Of a stretch of 64,000 bases of DNA, positions 23,511-35,727 are shown piece by piece; position 1 is the stretch's first letter, and each line of letters opens with the position of its first letter. Position numbers and translations under genes: made by a program. Source of the stretch: Stomorhina lunata (taxonomy: Eukaryota > Arthropoda > Insecta > Diptera > Rhiniidae). Under the pieces are notes generated by a model. The model saw only the letters and a list, made by a program, of their open reading frames with translations, did no database searches and had not been told where the DNA came from. Location: positions 97,341,998 to 97,405,997 of the forward strand of contig OW121743.1 of assembly GCA_933228675.1 (NCBI GenBank), in the 5' to 3' direction.

Positions 23511-24579
23511 CTAATTAGAGGAGGAGGGGGATTTTTTATATGTTTTTAATAAAATCATTTGCTATTTATATAATTACAAGTTCTTGGTTATTTTTTTTTT
23601 TATGTTTCAAAAAATGTAATATGAAGATTTGGGAAGCTTTTTTTATAGCAGAGATATTACAATAATTTTAGAATGAGATAGTATACAGACAAAAAGATTT
23701 TTATAAAGAGAGAGTTAACTAATGTTAGGTATAGTAGAAAAATTGGAACTGTTTCAAGAGAACAAATTTCTAGGTTTGAATATAATTTCGCCTAATCCAT
23801 AATTCTTAATTCAATTATTAAATTTATTATTATACATATATTTTAATTAGGTAAACCATTTTTGAAATGATCGCCAGAAATTAGCTCAAACGGTTATGCT
23901 GAATTAAAAAGTTCTATTGGGAAAATCGAGGAATCGTGTTCATATCTTCATATGAAAAGTTTTTCTGTTATTATTATACACTGCACAACAAGAAAAAACT
24001 AACGTTTTTTTATTTTTTTTTTTCTAAAAACAACTTATTTAATTTTTGGATTCAAAAAATAGTTTTTTAGTGAATAAATCATGTACCACGAAATTTTGTT
24101 CCACAGTGTATTTATAAAAAAAAATATAAATGCCAGCAAAAATTTTGATAAGTAAAACTAAATAAATAAAACTAAAATATACCTTACGGTTTTTTAGATA
24201 AAAGTACTTCAATTTTTGTAATAAGTTAATTCAAAATTTTCTTTGTGAGTATTCAAATTTGTAATTTTGGTCCAAATAGGCTATATTTTTACCCAAAAAT
24301 ATTTTTTGAATATATTACAACTTATGGGTATTTTTTTACTAGAGATAATGACAAATTACATTCATTTTACTTCAGTCAATGTGTCATTGCTTTCCTGAGG
24401 ACGATTAATTACAACAGGAGGAAATGGTTTTTCAAATCAGAGTAAATGGGCCATCACTGATGTAAGCCTACAGAAGCTAAGGAGAAACGACAATGAAGCT
24501 ACAGTTCAAGTAAAACTAAAAGATGTCTTATAACAGAAAGTAACAAGCTTATAGAATATGCTAAGAGTGGTTAAATGTG

Positions 24580-27100
24580 TCGAGAGGTGTGAGAAGAAAA
24601 ATAACCACGTGTCGGCACAAAACAAAAAAATAGGAGGCAGAGTTGCCGTTTTTCTTATACTTTTAAATAAAATTCTAAAGTTCTTACGTTTTAAAAAGAA
24701 AAAGTTTTCTACTCCATTCTTTTTATCAAAAATTTTTATATAGAAAATTTTATTATCAAAAATTTTTCTATAGAAAATTTTTTTTATCAAAAATTCTATA
24801 TAAAATGTTTTTATCAAACATTTTTTATAGAAAATTTTATTATCAACATTTTTTTTTTTCAAAAATTTTTTTATAGAAACTTTTTTTATCAAAAATTTTT
24901 CTATGGAAAAGTTTTTTTTACAAAAATTTTTTTATGGAAAATTTTTTAACAAAAATTTTTTTTATAGAAGATTTTTTTATCATAAATTTGTCTATAAATT
25001 GTTTTTATCAACAATTTTTCAATAGAAATTTTTTTTTGCAAAAATTTTTCTATAGAAAATTTTCTTAACATAAATTTTTCATGGTGCCGCTTTATTTTTT
25101 CTTTAACAAAGCGGCACCAACCAACTCTGTTTACATCCAAATTCCAACTTAATGATTTTAATACTATTTTCACGAGCTTTTTTAATGATCGTGGTATTTA
25201 CGAAAATTAAAAAAAAAAATTTATCGGCTTCTGGTAAAAACTATGAAATCTCTCTCCCAGTTTTTTTAACATATATGAAAAATCAGAGGATGAAAAACGA
25301 TATAACATTCCAATAATTCCGATACGAAAAAATTGAGCTTTATCATTTTTTCTACAAAAACATTTTCAATATATTTTTTTTTTTTATGGAAACATTTTCC
25401 ATTTAAAATTGTTTCCACCGAAACACTTGTAATATAAATTTTTTTCTATAGAAAAATTTGATATATACATTTTTTTCTGTAGTGAAATTTTCCATTTAAA
25501 AAAATTTCCCTATGTAAAGTTTTTTGTAAAGAATTTTTTATATACAATTTTGTGAATAGAAAAATTTTCCACATAAAATTTTTTGAATAGAAAAATTTTT
25601 TGGATAACAAATTTTTCTACACAAAATTTTTTGTATAGAAAAATTTTGTGTAGAAAATTTTTTGAATGGAAAATTTTTCCATATAAAATTTTTTGTATAC
25701 AAAAATTTTCCATACAAAATTTTCAATATAAGATTTTTTGTATTGAAGAATTTTTAGCATATAATTTGTTCAATATAAAATTTTATGTATAGAGAAATTT
25801 TTAACATGATTTTTTCTTTTAGAAAAATTTTCAATGAAAATTTTTATAGTATTCGGCTATATTTGCGGTATATTTTTGTCAATTTCGATTTTTTTGGCGA
25901 TTTCTAAAAATTAACTACCGATAATGTAGATTTTTTGAAATATGCCGATATTTCACGAAAAATTTGTGCCAGCTCTGAGCCAGGCGTATGCAACCCATTC
26001 CACCAGTTGCCAAAGACTTTTTGTAATTTTCGTAAATATGACGACCATTAATGAAACTTGTGTCACAAAATTTTTTTTACAGAAAAATTTTTAATAAAAA
26101 ATTAAAAAAAAATTCCTCCTGAAGAGATGGCCTAACCAACCATCGAAACGCGTCGAGGAATTTTTGTTTCTCTGCAAACATTTTTTGGCTTTTTATCAAT
26201 AAATTGGTCTGATATAATAATAAATAAATGTAACAGATTTGGGATCAAATGCGAATACTCTTCTTTTTAAATAATATTTATATCCCGACTATTTTGTTAT
26301 TTTTTGGTAAAAATATTTTCTTTAGAAAAATTTTTGATTAAAAATTTTTTATAGAAAAATTTTTGATAAAAAAAATTTTTATAGAAAAAATTTTCAATAT
26401 AAGATTTTTTGTATAGAAAGGTTTTCAATAAAAATTTTTTGTATAGAAAAATTTTCAGTATGATACTCATTTCTTTCAGAAAAATTTTCAATGAACATTT
26501 TTTAATATTCGGCTATTTTTGCAGTAGGCATCCCATTCCACCAGTTGCCGAAGACTTTTTGTAATTTTCGTAAATATCACGACAATTGATGAAACTCGTT
26601 CGATGCAAACATTTTTTTTATAGAAAAATTTTTAATAGAAATATTTTTCTCTGGAAAATATCAAACATTTTTTGATAAAAAAAATTTTCTTTAGAAAAAT
26701 TTTTTATAAAAAAATTTTTGATAAAAAAATTTGTTATAGAAAAATTTTCTATAGAAAAATTTTCAATATAATATTTTTTGTATAGAATAATTTGTTTGTC
26801 GATTTTTAAAAATTATTGCCGATAATGACGATCTTTTTGAATATAAGCCAGGCGTAGGCAACGCATTCCATTAGTTGACTTTTGGAATTTTCGTAAATAT
26901 CATGACCATTAATGCAACTAGTTCGATACAAACATTTTATACCAAATAATTTTTAATAAAAATAATTTTCTCTGGAAAATATCAAACATTTTGTTAATAA
27001 AAAAAATTTCTTTAGACAAACATTTTATAAAAAAAATATTTTTTAGAAAAATTTTTCATAAAAAAATTTTTTATAGAAAAATTTTCTATGTAAATATTCT
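24580..27100. mobile_element. composite repeat with 15-bp palindromic satellite
   Basis: Begins with a head segment (..GGCAGAGTTGCCGTTTTTC..) shared with 39850-39960. It continues as TTTTCTATAGAAAATTTT-like units and includes an AACAAAGCGGC segment at 25108 shared with 40496. It repeats a TTTTTGTAATTTTCGTAAAT segment at 26020, 26556 and (as TTGGAATTTTCGTAAATATC) 26883. Several insertions and duplications of the same family are probably nested here. No transposase is visible. Confidence 0.6.
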
Positions 27101-27329
27101 GCCCAAATTGGATCACAAACGCTTGCAAATATTGCTCCCATTGTGATACATTTGGATACATTTAAGAATATCACAAATAGAACTACCTTAGACTGGAGTC
27201 CCCAAGGATAGAAAAGAATAGGTCGCCCTAAGACATTGTGGCAACGAACCAACCAAATTAAAGAAAAAGACCGGATTTGGCTACAAGAAAAGTTATTTTC
27301 CACCTGTAAAGTGAAAGGCGAACATTTGT

Positions 27330-27500
27330 GCAAAAAGGCAAAAATCCATAATGTGGGAAACTAATTGTTCAGATTTAGCCCTAAGTGACTATTTTCTGTT
27401 TACAAACTCAAGGAAATGTTTCTGCAAAATTCGACACTAACAACGAAATTATCACACAATTTCGATGTGTGATGACCTCAACGGACCATATTTTTTTAAG
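27330..27500 (+). pseudogene. mariner transposase C-terminal relic
   Basis: The plus-strand frame reads NCSDLALSDYFLF, then a degenerate basic stretch and CDDLNGPYF. This matches the mariner block SPDLAPSDYFLF that holds the third catalytic Asp. Stop codons surround it. Confidence 0.7.
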
Positions 27501-27733
27501 AATTCATTAAATAAAAAATTACATATTAGAGACTTTTAGATCTATCAAAATTTTTGCTGGCTATAAAAATTAGTCAATTTAATTTTATAGGAATAGTTAA
27601 AAACATTAATGATATGACAGATTAAAAAGATGTTATAGATTTTCAATATTAACAGATTCTATTAACAAAATATATCGCCATGCCAAATAATTTAAGGAAA
27701 ACAAAGTAAATAAAAATAAAGATTCATATGCTC

Positions 27734-27927
27734 TATTGCCGTTTTCAATTCAACTTAACTCAGTTTGGTCGTCTGCCAGTCGACCCAACTTTCACACAAC
27801 CAAATTATTTTTTAATATTGCTGAACTAAACAACGTTGAGTTACTTAATATCAAAAAATAATTTGAATGAGTAAAAGTTGTGTTGACTGGCAGACGACCA
27901 AACTGAGTTGGGTTGAGAATGGCAATA
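27734..27927. mobile_element. short inverted-repeat element (MITE)
   Basis: The ends TATTGCC and GGCAATA close a ~194-bp palindrome. Its arms contain CAGTTTGGTCGTCTGCCAGT and the complement ACTGGCAGACGACCAAACTG, extending to AAATTATTTTTTAATAT. No target duplication could be settled. Confidence 0.8.
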
Positions 27928-28276
27928 TGTCATAACCATTTAGTAGTCCAATGTAATACTGAACAAAATATTCTACAGAATATGAATCTAAAATAGTTTA
28001 AAAAAAAAGCAGGGCGAATAGAAATTCAAATTTTTTCAATCAAACACAAATTAGAATATAGATTTTAGTAAAAGCTTTTTTCTTGTAAAATTTTTGGAAA
28101 AACTAAATAGGAAATACGAAGTTTGTTTTGTATTTTAAAGAAAAGTTTAGTAGTAAGTGAAATAAAATCATAAAAACTTAAAATCATTTTATTTTAAAAT
28201 AACCTTAAGAAATCCATTTTTATTTTATTTATAAATAGTTTTTATAGAATTATATTATCGCATAAATAAGACTTAC

Positions 28277-28441
28277 CTTCATCATTAATAATAAGGTATT
28301 GAACACAATTAGCATCATTATAAAATATTCGAAGGGTGTCGATACGACAATACGCCAGACTTTATATTTAAATGTATTACGATTTTTGGGCATGTAACGT
28401 TCTAATGGTCGTGCTCCTATTGTAAAGTCTATACATGATTT
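28277..28441 (-). CDS. cac: cac exon: III-IV linker and domain IV S1
   Basis: 165-bp exon in phase 0 at both ends, 55 codons. It begins [20 protein letters not shown], the cytoplasmic III-IV linker, and ends in IVS1 ([20 protein letters not shown], then K). The acceptor TTTTTCCAG is conventional and the donor is GTAAGT. The following exon is chosen from two phase-0 alternatives at 23510-23400 and 19109-18999, and this exon can join either one in frame. Confidence 0.97.
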
Positions 28442-29493
28442 CTGGAAAAATATTTTTGGTTTTTAAAATTTTAATTAATATTATATCGGAATTATTAAGT
28501 AAAAATTTCTAAGATTGAGTTAGTATTATTTTATAGTTATTAGTTTTTATATATAGTACACATACTAGCTTTGGTTATTTTTTATGAATAAAATGACATC
28601 TAAAGCAGAGTTTTTTTTTATTAGTAATGATAATCATAAAAAAAATTTTGTGCGTTGTTATCCAGCAAATCAGATATTGTCAAAAATATGTTACAAAAAG
28701 GATTTTTTTTAAATTATTTTCTAGATATTGCCAATATCTTATTGCTTTCAACTTTTATTTAAGATAAGTTTGCTCTATTAGATCTTAGATCAGTTGCTAA
28801 AGAACTAAAAAATTTGAAAAAAAATGTTTAATATATTGTATTTAATAATTATAAGCAGCTTACTATCGAAGCAAATATACAAACCTGGTTTTAAATTTTT
28901 ATTTTTGTTATTTTGTCAAAGAAGCCAATTTTATCAAAAACATTTTATTTTGTTTAACTTGAAGCGAAATAAAATGTCCTTGATAAAATTTTGATTTAAA
29001 AAAATTTATACACTGAAAAGTACATAAACTTAGAGAACTTCCGGAAAATGTTCAACATTTATACACATTAAAAATAATAAATTTGTATACAAATAAAAAA
29101 TTATGAAATGAACTAAAAATATAATAAATAGATGAATATTACATAGGCTCGCGAAAGAATTTTTATACATTAAACAAGAGCGGAAATGAAGTTTTGTTGA
29201 TTGTAAAAACTCATATCATAATGATACAGTCAAATTAAAGGGTTATACCGTACGCCATCATAGGTGGGAAGGAAATTTCGTTTATAAAATTTTGTAAAAG
29301 ATCGCAACATTTTGTAGGTATTTCACAAATTCTATTGCATTTTTGTGAAAATAATGTAGGAAGAAAAAATGATCATTGTATCATAGATCTAAATATATAT
29401 GACCAAATAAGAAAACCGTAAGTTTAGTTCGTATTGTTTTACACTAAAATTTTAACAAAAAAATTGTGTGCAAACATTTTATAACATACAATA

Positions 29494-30226
29494 GCTGTGT
29501 TTTTTTCGAAGTTTATATAAATTTCCAGTACAAAATTAAGCAGATATAAATTTCATAAGTAGCTATATTCATAGCTACTTAAAAATTAAGCAGTGATAAA
29601 AATGCTGCCAAGTTTGAAATTTTCAATATTTTTTCGATTTACAACACTAAAAAATGTCTTAAATTATAATTATTTGAAATTATATTTTTTGAAATTTTAT
29701 TTAACAAAAATTTAAGATATGCTAAATTCGTGAAAATTTTGCAAGAAATAAGTAAAACTTATTTTTAGTATAACATGGCTATCTTAACCCTAGTTGCATC
29801 TAATGTCGCTACTCTCCGATCAAGTTTCTTTAGATTATAAATCATTAAACTTTGTATGGCACATATTGACTTATCGTTTGGTGGACTTGAGACACTTTAA
29901 GACAGAAATGGGATAAATCGATACTTGTAGAAAGTTAAGGAGAAATATGTGTATGTTATGGATTTTAAATGAATGAAACTTTGGACATTGAGTCCAACAG
30001 TTGCTTGCTTTTAAGTTCTGATGATTCTTGAAATCGTCATGGATCGAAGGTCTGCAAATATTTTGTTACACAGAATTATTTTTTTTTTATTGTTTAATTT
30101 AAAATAAATTTTTTGACATAAAAAAAGCAAAATAAAAAGTATTACCAAGTTTAGAAAGCTAAGTAGCAATACCGTTTTATTCGAAATCTTTATAGACATA
30201 GTTATAAACTTCGAAAAAAACACAGC
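29494..30226. mobile_element. TA-flanked inverted-repeat element, Tc1/mariner-like MITE
   Basis: The left end GCTGTGTTTTTTTCGAAGTT is the exact inverse of the right end AACTTCGAAAAAAACACAGC. Both are bounded by TA (29492-29493 and 30227-30228), the Tc1/mariner target. The 733-bp interior has no transposase. Confidence 0.75.
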
Positions 30227-30654
30227 TAATATTGTCTATATTGTGGTTAACTCCTATAGAAGACCCACTGTACAAAAATTTATACGCAGACATTTTCAGA
30301 GCCTTAAAAACGTCTAAATTTACTACCTCTTAAATATATTCTCTTAATAGCAGAGGTCAATAAGATAAATCTGAAAATCACTTTTCCAAGTTATTTCTAG
30401 TTTTCGAGATATAATATAAAGATATAAAGATTGTTAATACAACTCCAAAACGGCTGATTATATATTCTTTTGTATTCTTTAAGTAATCTTCGCATTTTTC
30501 TTAAACCGTTTAGTCGTTTTGGAAATATCATAGAATATACACCGAAAAAATAATTCCTTAAAAAATTTTTCGTTTTTAAAAAAATTATAAAAATAGAAGA
30601 AACAACAAAAGTTAATTTTTTTCTATTATCATATCGAGCCCTTAGATTTAAATA

Positions 30655-30943
30655 ATCGTAAGCGACATTCCGTTAAATATCTCTTAAACTATTAGACATG
30701 TTTTTAAATATTAGTCTAAAATTCCAACTACCCATTGGAAGATTTCTGCATATTGCGCTACAATACACCCAGTAGTAGTTATTGAAGTAAAACTAAAAAA
30801 CTTCATATACAATATTTTGCACCATAACTTTTAAGCCATTTGGAAAAACTGTAATTAGTTTCTCGAAAGTAGCAAAGAAAAAAATGTTATGCACCAAAAC
30901 ATTCCCAGATTTTGTAAAATTATTATTTTTTGTCGCTTACGAT
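30655..30943 (+). mobile_element. small TIR repeat, copy 1
   Basis: The ends ATCGTAAGCGACA and TGTCGCTTACGAT are inverted. The interior has TTAAATATCTCTTAAACTA, GCATATTGCGC, AACTTCATATACAATA and ACATTCCCAG, all shared in order with 53830-54297. Confidence 0.75.
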
Positions 30944-31025
30944 CAATATTTTTCCTGTCGCTTGCGATCATTTTAAACTAAGGGCTCCATACAGTGAATA
31001 TGTTTTAAACAAAATAAGCTATATT

Positions 31026-33225
31026 CAGGGGTGTCATAGAAACCAATTTTATTGGTATTGGTTTTGAAAACGACAAAAAAATTAAATTGGTGCCATGAAT
31101 TTCAATATTAATGTTCGAGCTACATTTTCTATTGTTTTTATGTGTCGCAGAAAATAATATTATTGGTTTAGTATTGGAAATAAACCAAGCAACTTACAGT
31201 TAACAGATTTCATTTCAAAATTGGTCTATCAATTTTAAACAAAGGCGTTACTGGCCAACTGGTGCCTTTTTCGATTTAAAGGTCCACTAAGAACAGATTT
31301 TTGAAAATTTGGCCCTATGGGGGATAAAAAAGGGAAAACTCAATAACGCTATAATTCCCAAACTAAAAACAATAGAACTAAAATTGAAATCGAGTTTGGA
31401 TCAGTTACAAAAATAATAAAAAATAACAGTACAAGTGGTAAGTACTTTTCGAAAAAAGGGGAGAAAAAGAGAAAAAATATTTTTGGTACTTTTTAGCTTT
31501 AACTTTCAAATAAAAAGAGATGGGTGAAAAGTTTACATAGCACTTTTTATCATGTAATAAGATAAAAACAAGTTTTGGTACTTTTTGTCTTTGGAATCAA
31601 TGAACCGTATCGACAAACATAAAAAATATAAAAAATGGGGAAAATTGTAAGGCTAGAATATTCTTTGTGTGGAGGTAGGTACTGGTGAAGCAAATGCATA
31701 TCAACATATTTGTTTGCAATTTAAGTGTAAGTGACAATCGTCTTTTGATTGGCTGTGGTTTGTTTCTTGGTGTAGGTAGATTACATTTTTTCCAGTCCGC
31801 AATTCGGTCATTTCATGATGTTGGGGTATACAAGCTTCATTTGTCCAAATAGCAGCATTTTCTTTATACCGATACCACAAACATCGCAAAAAACTGAAAG
31901 TTTTTCTTTAAATAATTTTCCTTAATAATTTTTATTTTATTTTTTATTTGATTTTTGATGTTTCAAAAAAAATTTCAAATAAAATAATAAACAATTGATT
32001 CGAACATTTTGTTTGATTTCAGACCAATAATAACAAAATCGACTTGGTTTCATAACACCAAATAATCAGGGGTGTCATAGAAACCAAGTCAGTTTTTAAA
32101 TTTCTCGGTTTTGAAAACCAATACTGGTTATATTTGGTGTCATGAAACCAAGTCAGTTTTGTTATTATTGGTTTTAAATCAAACAAAATTGTCGAATCAA
32201 TTGTTTATTATTTCATTTGAAATTTTTTGAAATATCAAAAATCAAATAAAAAAATAAAATAAAAATTATTAAAGAAAATTATTTGAAGAAAAACTTTCAG
32301 TTTTTTGCGATGTTTGTGGTATGTATAAGAAAAACGCTGCTATTTAGACAAATGAAGATTGTATACCCCAACATTATGAAATGACCGAATTGCGGACTGG
32401 AAAAAATGTAATCTACCTACACCAATGAAACAAACCACATACAATCAAAGGACGATTGTCACTTACATGCGATATTCATTAAATTGCAAATAAATATCTT
32501 GATATGCATTTGCTTCGCCAGTACCTCCACACAAAGAATATTCTAGCCCTACAATTTCCCCATTTTTGATATTTTTTATATTTGTCGATACGGTTCATAG
32601 ATTCCAAAGACAAAAGTACCAAAACTTGTTTTTATCTTATTACATGATAAAAAATGCTATGTAAACTTTTCACCCATCTCTTTTTATTTGAAAGTTAAAG
32701 CTAAAAAGTACCAAAAATATTTTTTCTCTTTTTCTCCCTTTTTTTCGAAAAGTACTTACCACTACTTACCACTACTGTTATTTTTTTTATTATTTTTGTA
32801 ACTGATCCAAACTCGATTTCAATTTTGATTCTATTGTTTTTAGTTTGGGAATTATAGCGTTATTGAATTTTCCCCTTTTAACCCCCACATGGCCAAATTT
32901 TCAAAAATCTGTTCTTAGTGGATCTTTAAATCGAAAAAGGCACCAGTTGGCCAGTAACGCCTTTGTTTTAAATTGATAGACCAATTTTGAAATGAAATCT
33001 GTTAACTGTAAGTTGCTTAGTTTATTTCCAATACTAAACCAATTATATTATTTTCTGTGACACATAAAACCAATAGAAAATGTAGCTCGAACATTAATAT
33101 TGGAATCCATGACACCAATTTAATTTTTTTGTCGTTTTCAAAACCAATACCAATGAAATTGGTTTCTATGACACCCCTGAATACCGAGAAATTTAAAAAC
33201 CGACTTACTTTCTATGACACCCCTG
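31026..33225. mobile_element. palindromic foldback element, arms ~1 kb
   Basis: The left arm 31026-32062 is the near-complete inverse of the right arm 32132-33179, with a ~70-base loop. The end word CAGGGGTGTCATAGAAACCA occurs at 31026 and at the loop (32067). Its inverse occurs at the right end (33179) and again, with two changes, at 33225. The CAG terminus suggests hAT ancestry, but no matching 8-bp duplication is seen. Each arm carries the same relic reading frame (..HHEMTELRTGKNVIYLHQ in the left arm, minus strand), which I do not recognise. Confidence 0.85.
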
Positions 33226-33828
33226 ATTATGCTGAAATCAATCAATCTAAAATCAACAAAAGCTACTACCGATAAAAAAAAACATTTTTCTTTTTTAAAT
33301 TTATATTAGTAATTAACACAGAAAATATTCCATAATTTCGTCACTAAATTAGTAACAAAACTTATACTTCTTGATCGATTACACCAAGATGTAACTTGTT
33401 GTGCTAAGAACATATTCCATCCCCTTTCCATCCCCTTGGGGTTGATAAGAAAATGGAAAAAATATGAATTTCGTGTTCCCTTTAAGGCGATAAAAAACAT
33501 CACTTTTCCACCCATTTCTATGGTAAAGCATTAGATCCTAAGATGTCAGTGTTGCCGAATAAGAACTGAAGATGTGAAGAGTTTAGGAGCCTACATCCGA
33601 AACAATTGAAAAAAATTGCTATAAGGTTTTAGCCGAACAGAGATTGAAATTGGGAGAGATTGTGAACACCATAGGCATCCCATATGGCTCCGTGGTCTTT
33701 ATATGAATCATTACTTGGGTATGAGATAGCATCAACATGATAAAGGTATTCATAATCCAGAGTTCTTTGCCTAGTAAAAGAGTGAAGAAGCAATGAAGCA
33801 TCCTACAAAAACAAAATACATTAGTTAT

Positions 33829-34533
33829 TTAACCCTAACCGTACTGATAACATTTTCATACGTAGACTCCTGATAAGGGTACCCGGGTACCCGTGAATAC
33901 TAATTTTTCCGCTACTATTAAAATATTCCTCGAAATATATGTAGACTAACTGCATCGGATAATTTGAATAGTTCTTTACAGAAAATGGAATTAATATTAA
34001 ATTTTAACTGGAAGAATTAAGAAGGTATAACAGCTTTTAAAGTGTTACCTTTGTATGGCTGCTGATCTGAAATCAAATCTCAAAACTCGTAACGTGTATG
34101 ATGGTTGCCAAAGGCCAATATGTAATACACACATCCAAATTATTGCTTCATTCTTAGCAAAATGTTAATTTTCTGAAGTTTCTCTATAAGGCCAGTATAA
34201 AGTTAAGTGTACAAATTATTAACTAAATGTACAAATTTTAAAATAAAATAAAAAAAATATAATCATTGTCATTACTTTTTCTATATATAATGACTTAATT
34301 TGCTTACTGGTACCCGGGTACCCTTATCAGTAGGGTAAGGAATATTAGACTTTCAGTGAATCCACAGCTAACCCAAAAAAGTTTGGAAAGTTAAAGAGAT
34401 AAAAATCTTTAGAAAATAAATAGTTTTAGGAACTTACGAAACCTCAACTTTGTATCTTTAACAGTTAAAGAGATATTTGACTTTAGAGTTCGCTCGGGTA
34501 ACCAGGTACCCGTGTCAGGAATGTTAGGGTTAA
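33829..34533. mobile_element. piggyBac-like MITE with TTAA ends
   Basis: Bounded by TTAACCCTAAC at the left and GTTAGGGTTAA at the right, i.e. TTAA target sites plus CCCTAAC ends, as in piggyBac elements. Subterminal GGTACCCGGGTACCC words occur near 33878 and 34312, and a variant near 34500. CTGATAAGGGTACCCGG pairs with CCGGGTACCCTTATCAG internally. No transposase. Confidence 0.65.
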
Positions 34534-34899
34534 CACTTTAACATGATAGGATCGGGGTAAACACTTTTTGTCATGTGTTTTTTTGAGAGTTCTCTTGAAG
34601 ATAAACTTCACCCGGGATACAAATTTTCTCTTTATATCAAGACCATAGTATAAAAATCCTCCCACATACAATAAAGAACTTTTAAAGAATAGTCCTCAAT
34701 CTTTGAACAATCGATCCTTATGGTATGATCGAATTGCGTCGTGATAGTGCAAAACTTTTATGTAATATTGGGTGGGTCATCTAGTGGTTATAAAATAAAA
34801 CCACCTATTATTTGGAATCCATATGAAATAGATCGATTTAAGCTTTAGAAAGCATTTATTGGAAATTTTTAAAACAAATAACTTTTTTTTATTCATTTG

Positions 34900-35330
34900 T
34901 TGATTTTGCCTAAACAAGTTAATTTTCGGATTAAGCTTATTTCCGTCTTGGTAGATATGTCCATAAGCAAAATTTGCTGTATTTGAGGCTCAGAAACCCC
35001 ACATGTAGTCTTAAAGAATGCAACCATTGCGGTCAATGGAGGTTGCTACTGTACTATGATAAACCATTTTTGGGCTTACTCTTCATGATATTGAAGTGAA
35101 TAATGCTTGGATCCAACAAAATGGTGTAACTTTCACTAAATCTCATGCTAAATCGATTTATGCGTCAAACGTTTGATAGCCGTATAGTCAGCCGAAACGA
35201 TATCAATGGCCTATTTGCTATAGAGCGCTATTACAGACAAGTATTATACCGACAAACCAGAGACAATTGAGCATTTCACAACATTCGTGATCATCCAATC
35301 GAGGCCAGCTGCTGCCACATCTATATAAAC
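34900..35330 (+). pseudogene. mariner/IS630-type transposase relic
   Basis: Plus-strand fragments NNAWIQQNGVTFTKSHAK and, further on, a frame with DKPETIEHF resemble the ..WFQQDGATCHTA.. and ..YADKPETIEHLK.. blocks of insect IS630-mariner transposases. The catalytic Asp after QQ is Asn, and stops and frameshifts are many. Confidence 0.6.
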
Positions 35331-35371
35331 GAACATTTCTAAATGAAACATTTGGCAAAATTTCAAGACGT

Positions 35372-35727
35372 TTTGTATACCCTTCACCACCATAGGTGGA
35401 AAAGGTATTATAAGTTTATGCTGATGTATGTAATGCATAGAAAAATTGGTCTTAGACCCATCTTTAAGTATATCAATAGACTTAGAATTATATCGGAGTC
35501 CATTTAGCAATGTCAGTCCTTCCGTCTTTCTAATAATTAGATGAAATTTGGCAAAAATCATTTTTTTGATAGTGGGACCATGGCTATTGAAATTTGTCAA
35601 AATCGGTCCATTATTTATAGTACCTCCGATAGAACCCACTTCCCGGAATTAATATTTTGGCTTAGGCCACCATTGACCTTAGTTGTGAGGGATGTCGTAT
35701 AGTCGGGCTTGACCGACTATAGCACTT
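35372..35727 (-). repeat. fly dispersed repeat (CACCACCATAGGTGGAAAAG type)
   Basis: Starts GTATACCCTTCACCACCATA and ends GTATAGTCGGGCTTGACCGA, containing TTGGTCTTAGACCC and AAAATCGGTCCA. I recognise this as a repeat common in higher flies. The 131-residue open frame across it on the minus strand is not a gene. Confidence 0.6.

Larger units (their letters stand above)
23511..28276 (-). other. cac: cac intron before alternative exon A
   Basis: Contains the composite repeat with a 15-bp satellite (24580-27100), a mariner relic (27330-27500) and a short inverted-repeat element (27734-27927). Sequence from 23520 to 24570 is plain AT-rich DNA. Confidence 0.9.

Noticed and set aside
24506..24892. 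128-residue minus-strand open frame
   Set aside because: Mostly the head and satellite of the composite repeat; Lys/Phe/Ile-rich low complexity.
35244..35639. 131-residue minus-strand open frame
   Set aside because: Spans the junction of a mariner-type relic and a common fly repeat; the real coding remains are on the other strand.
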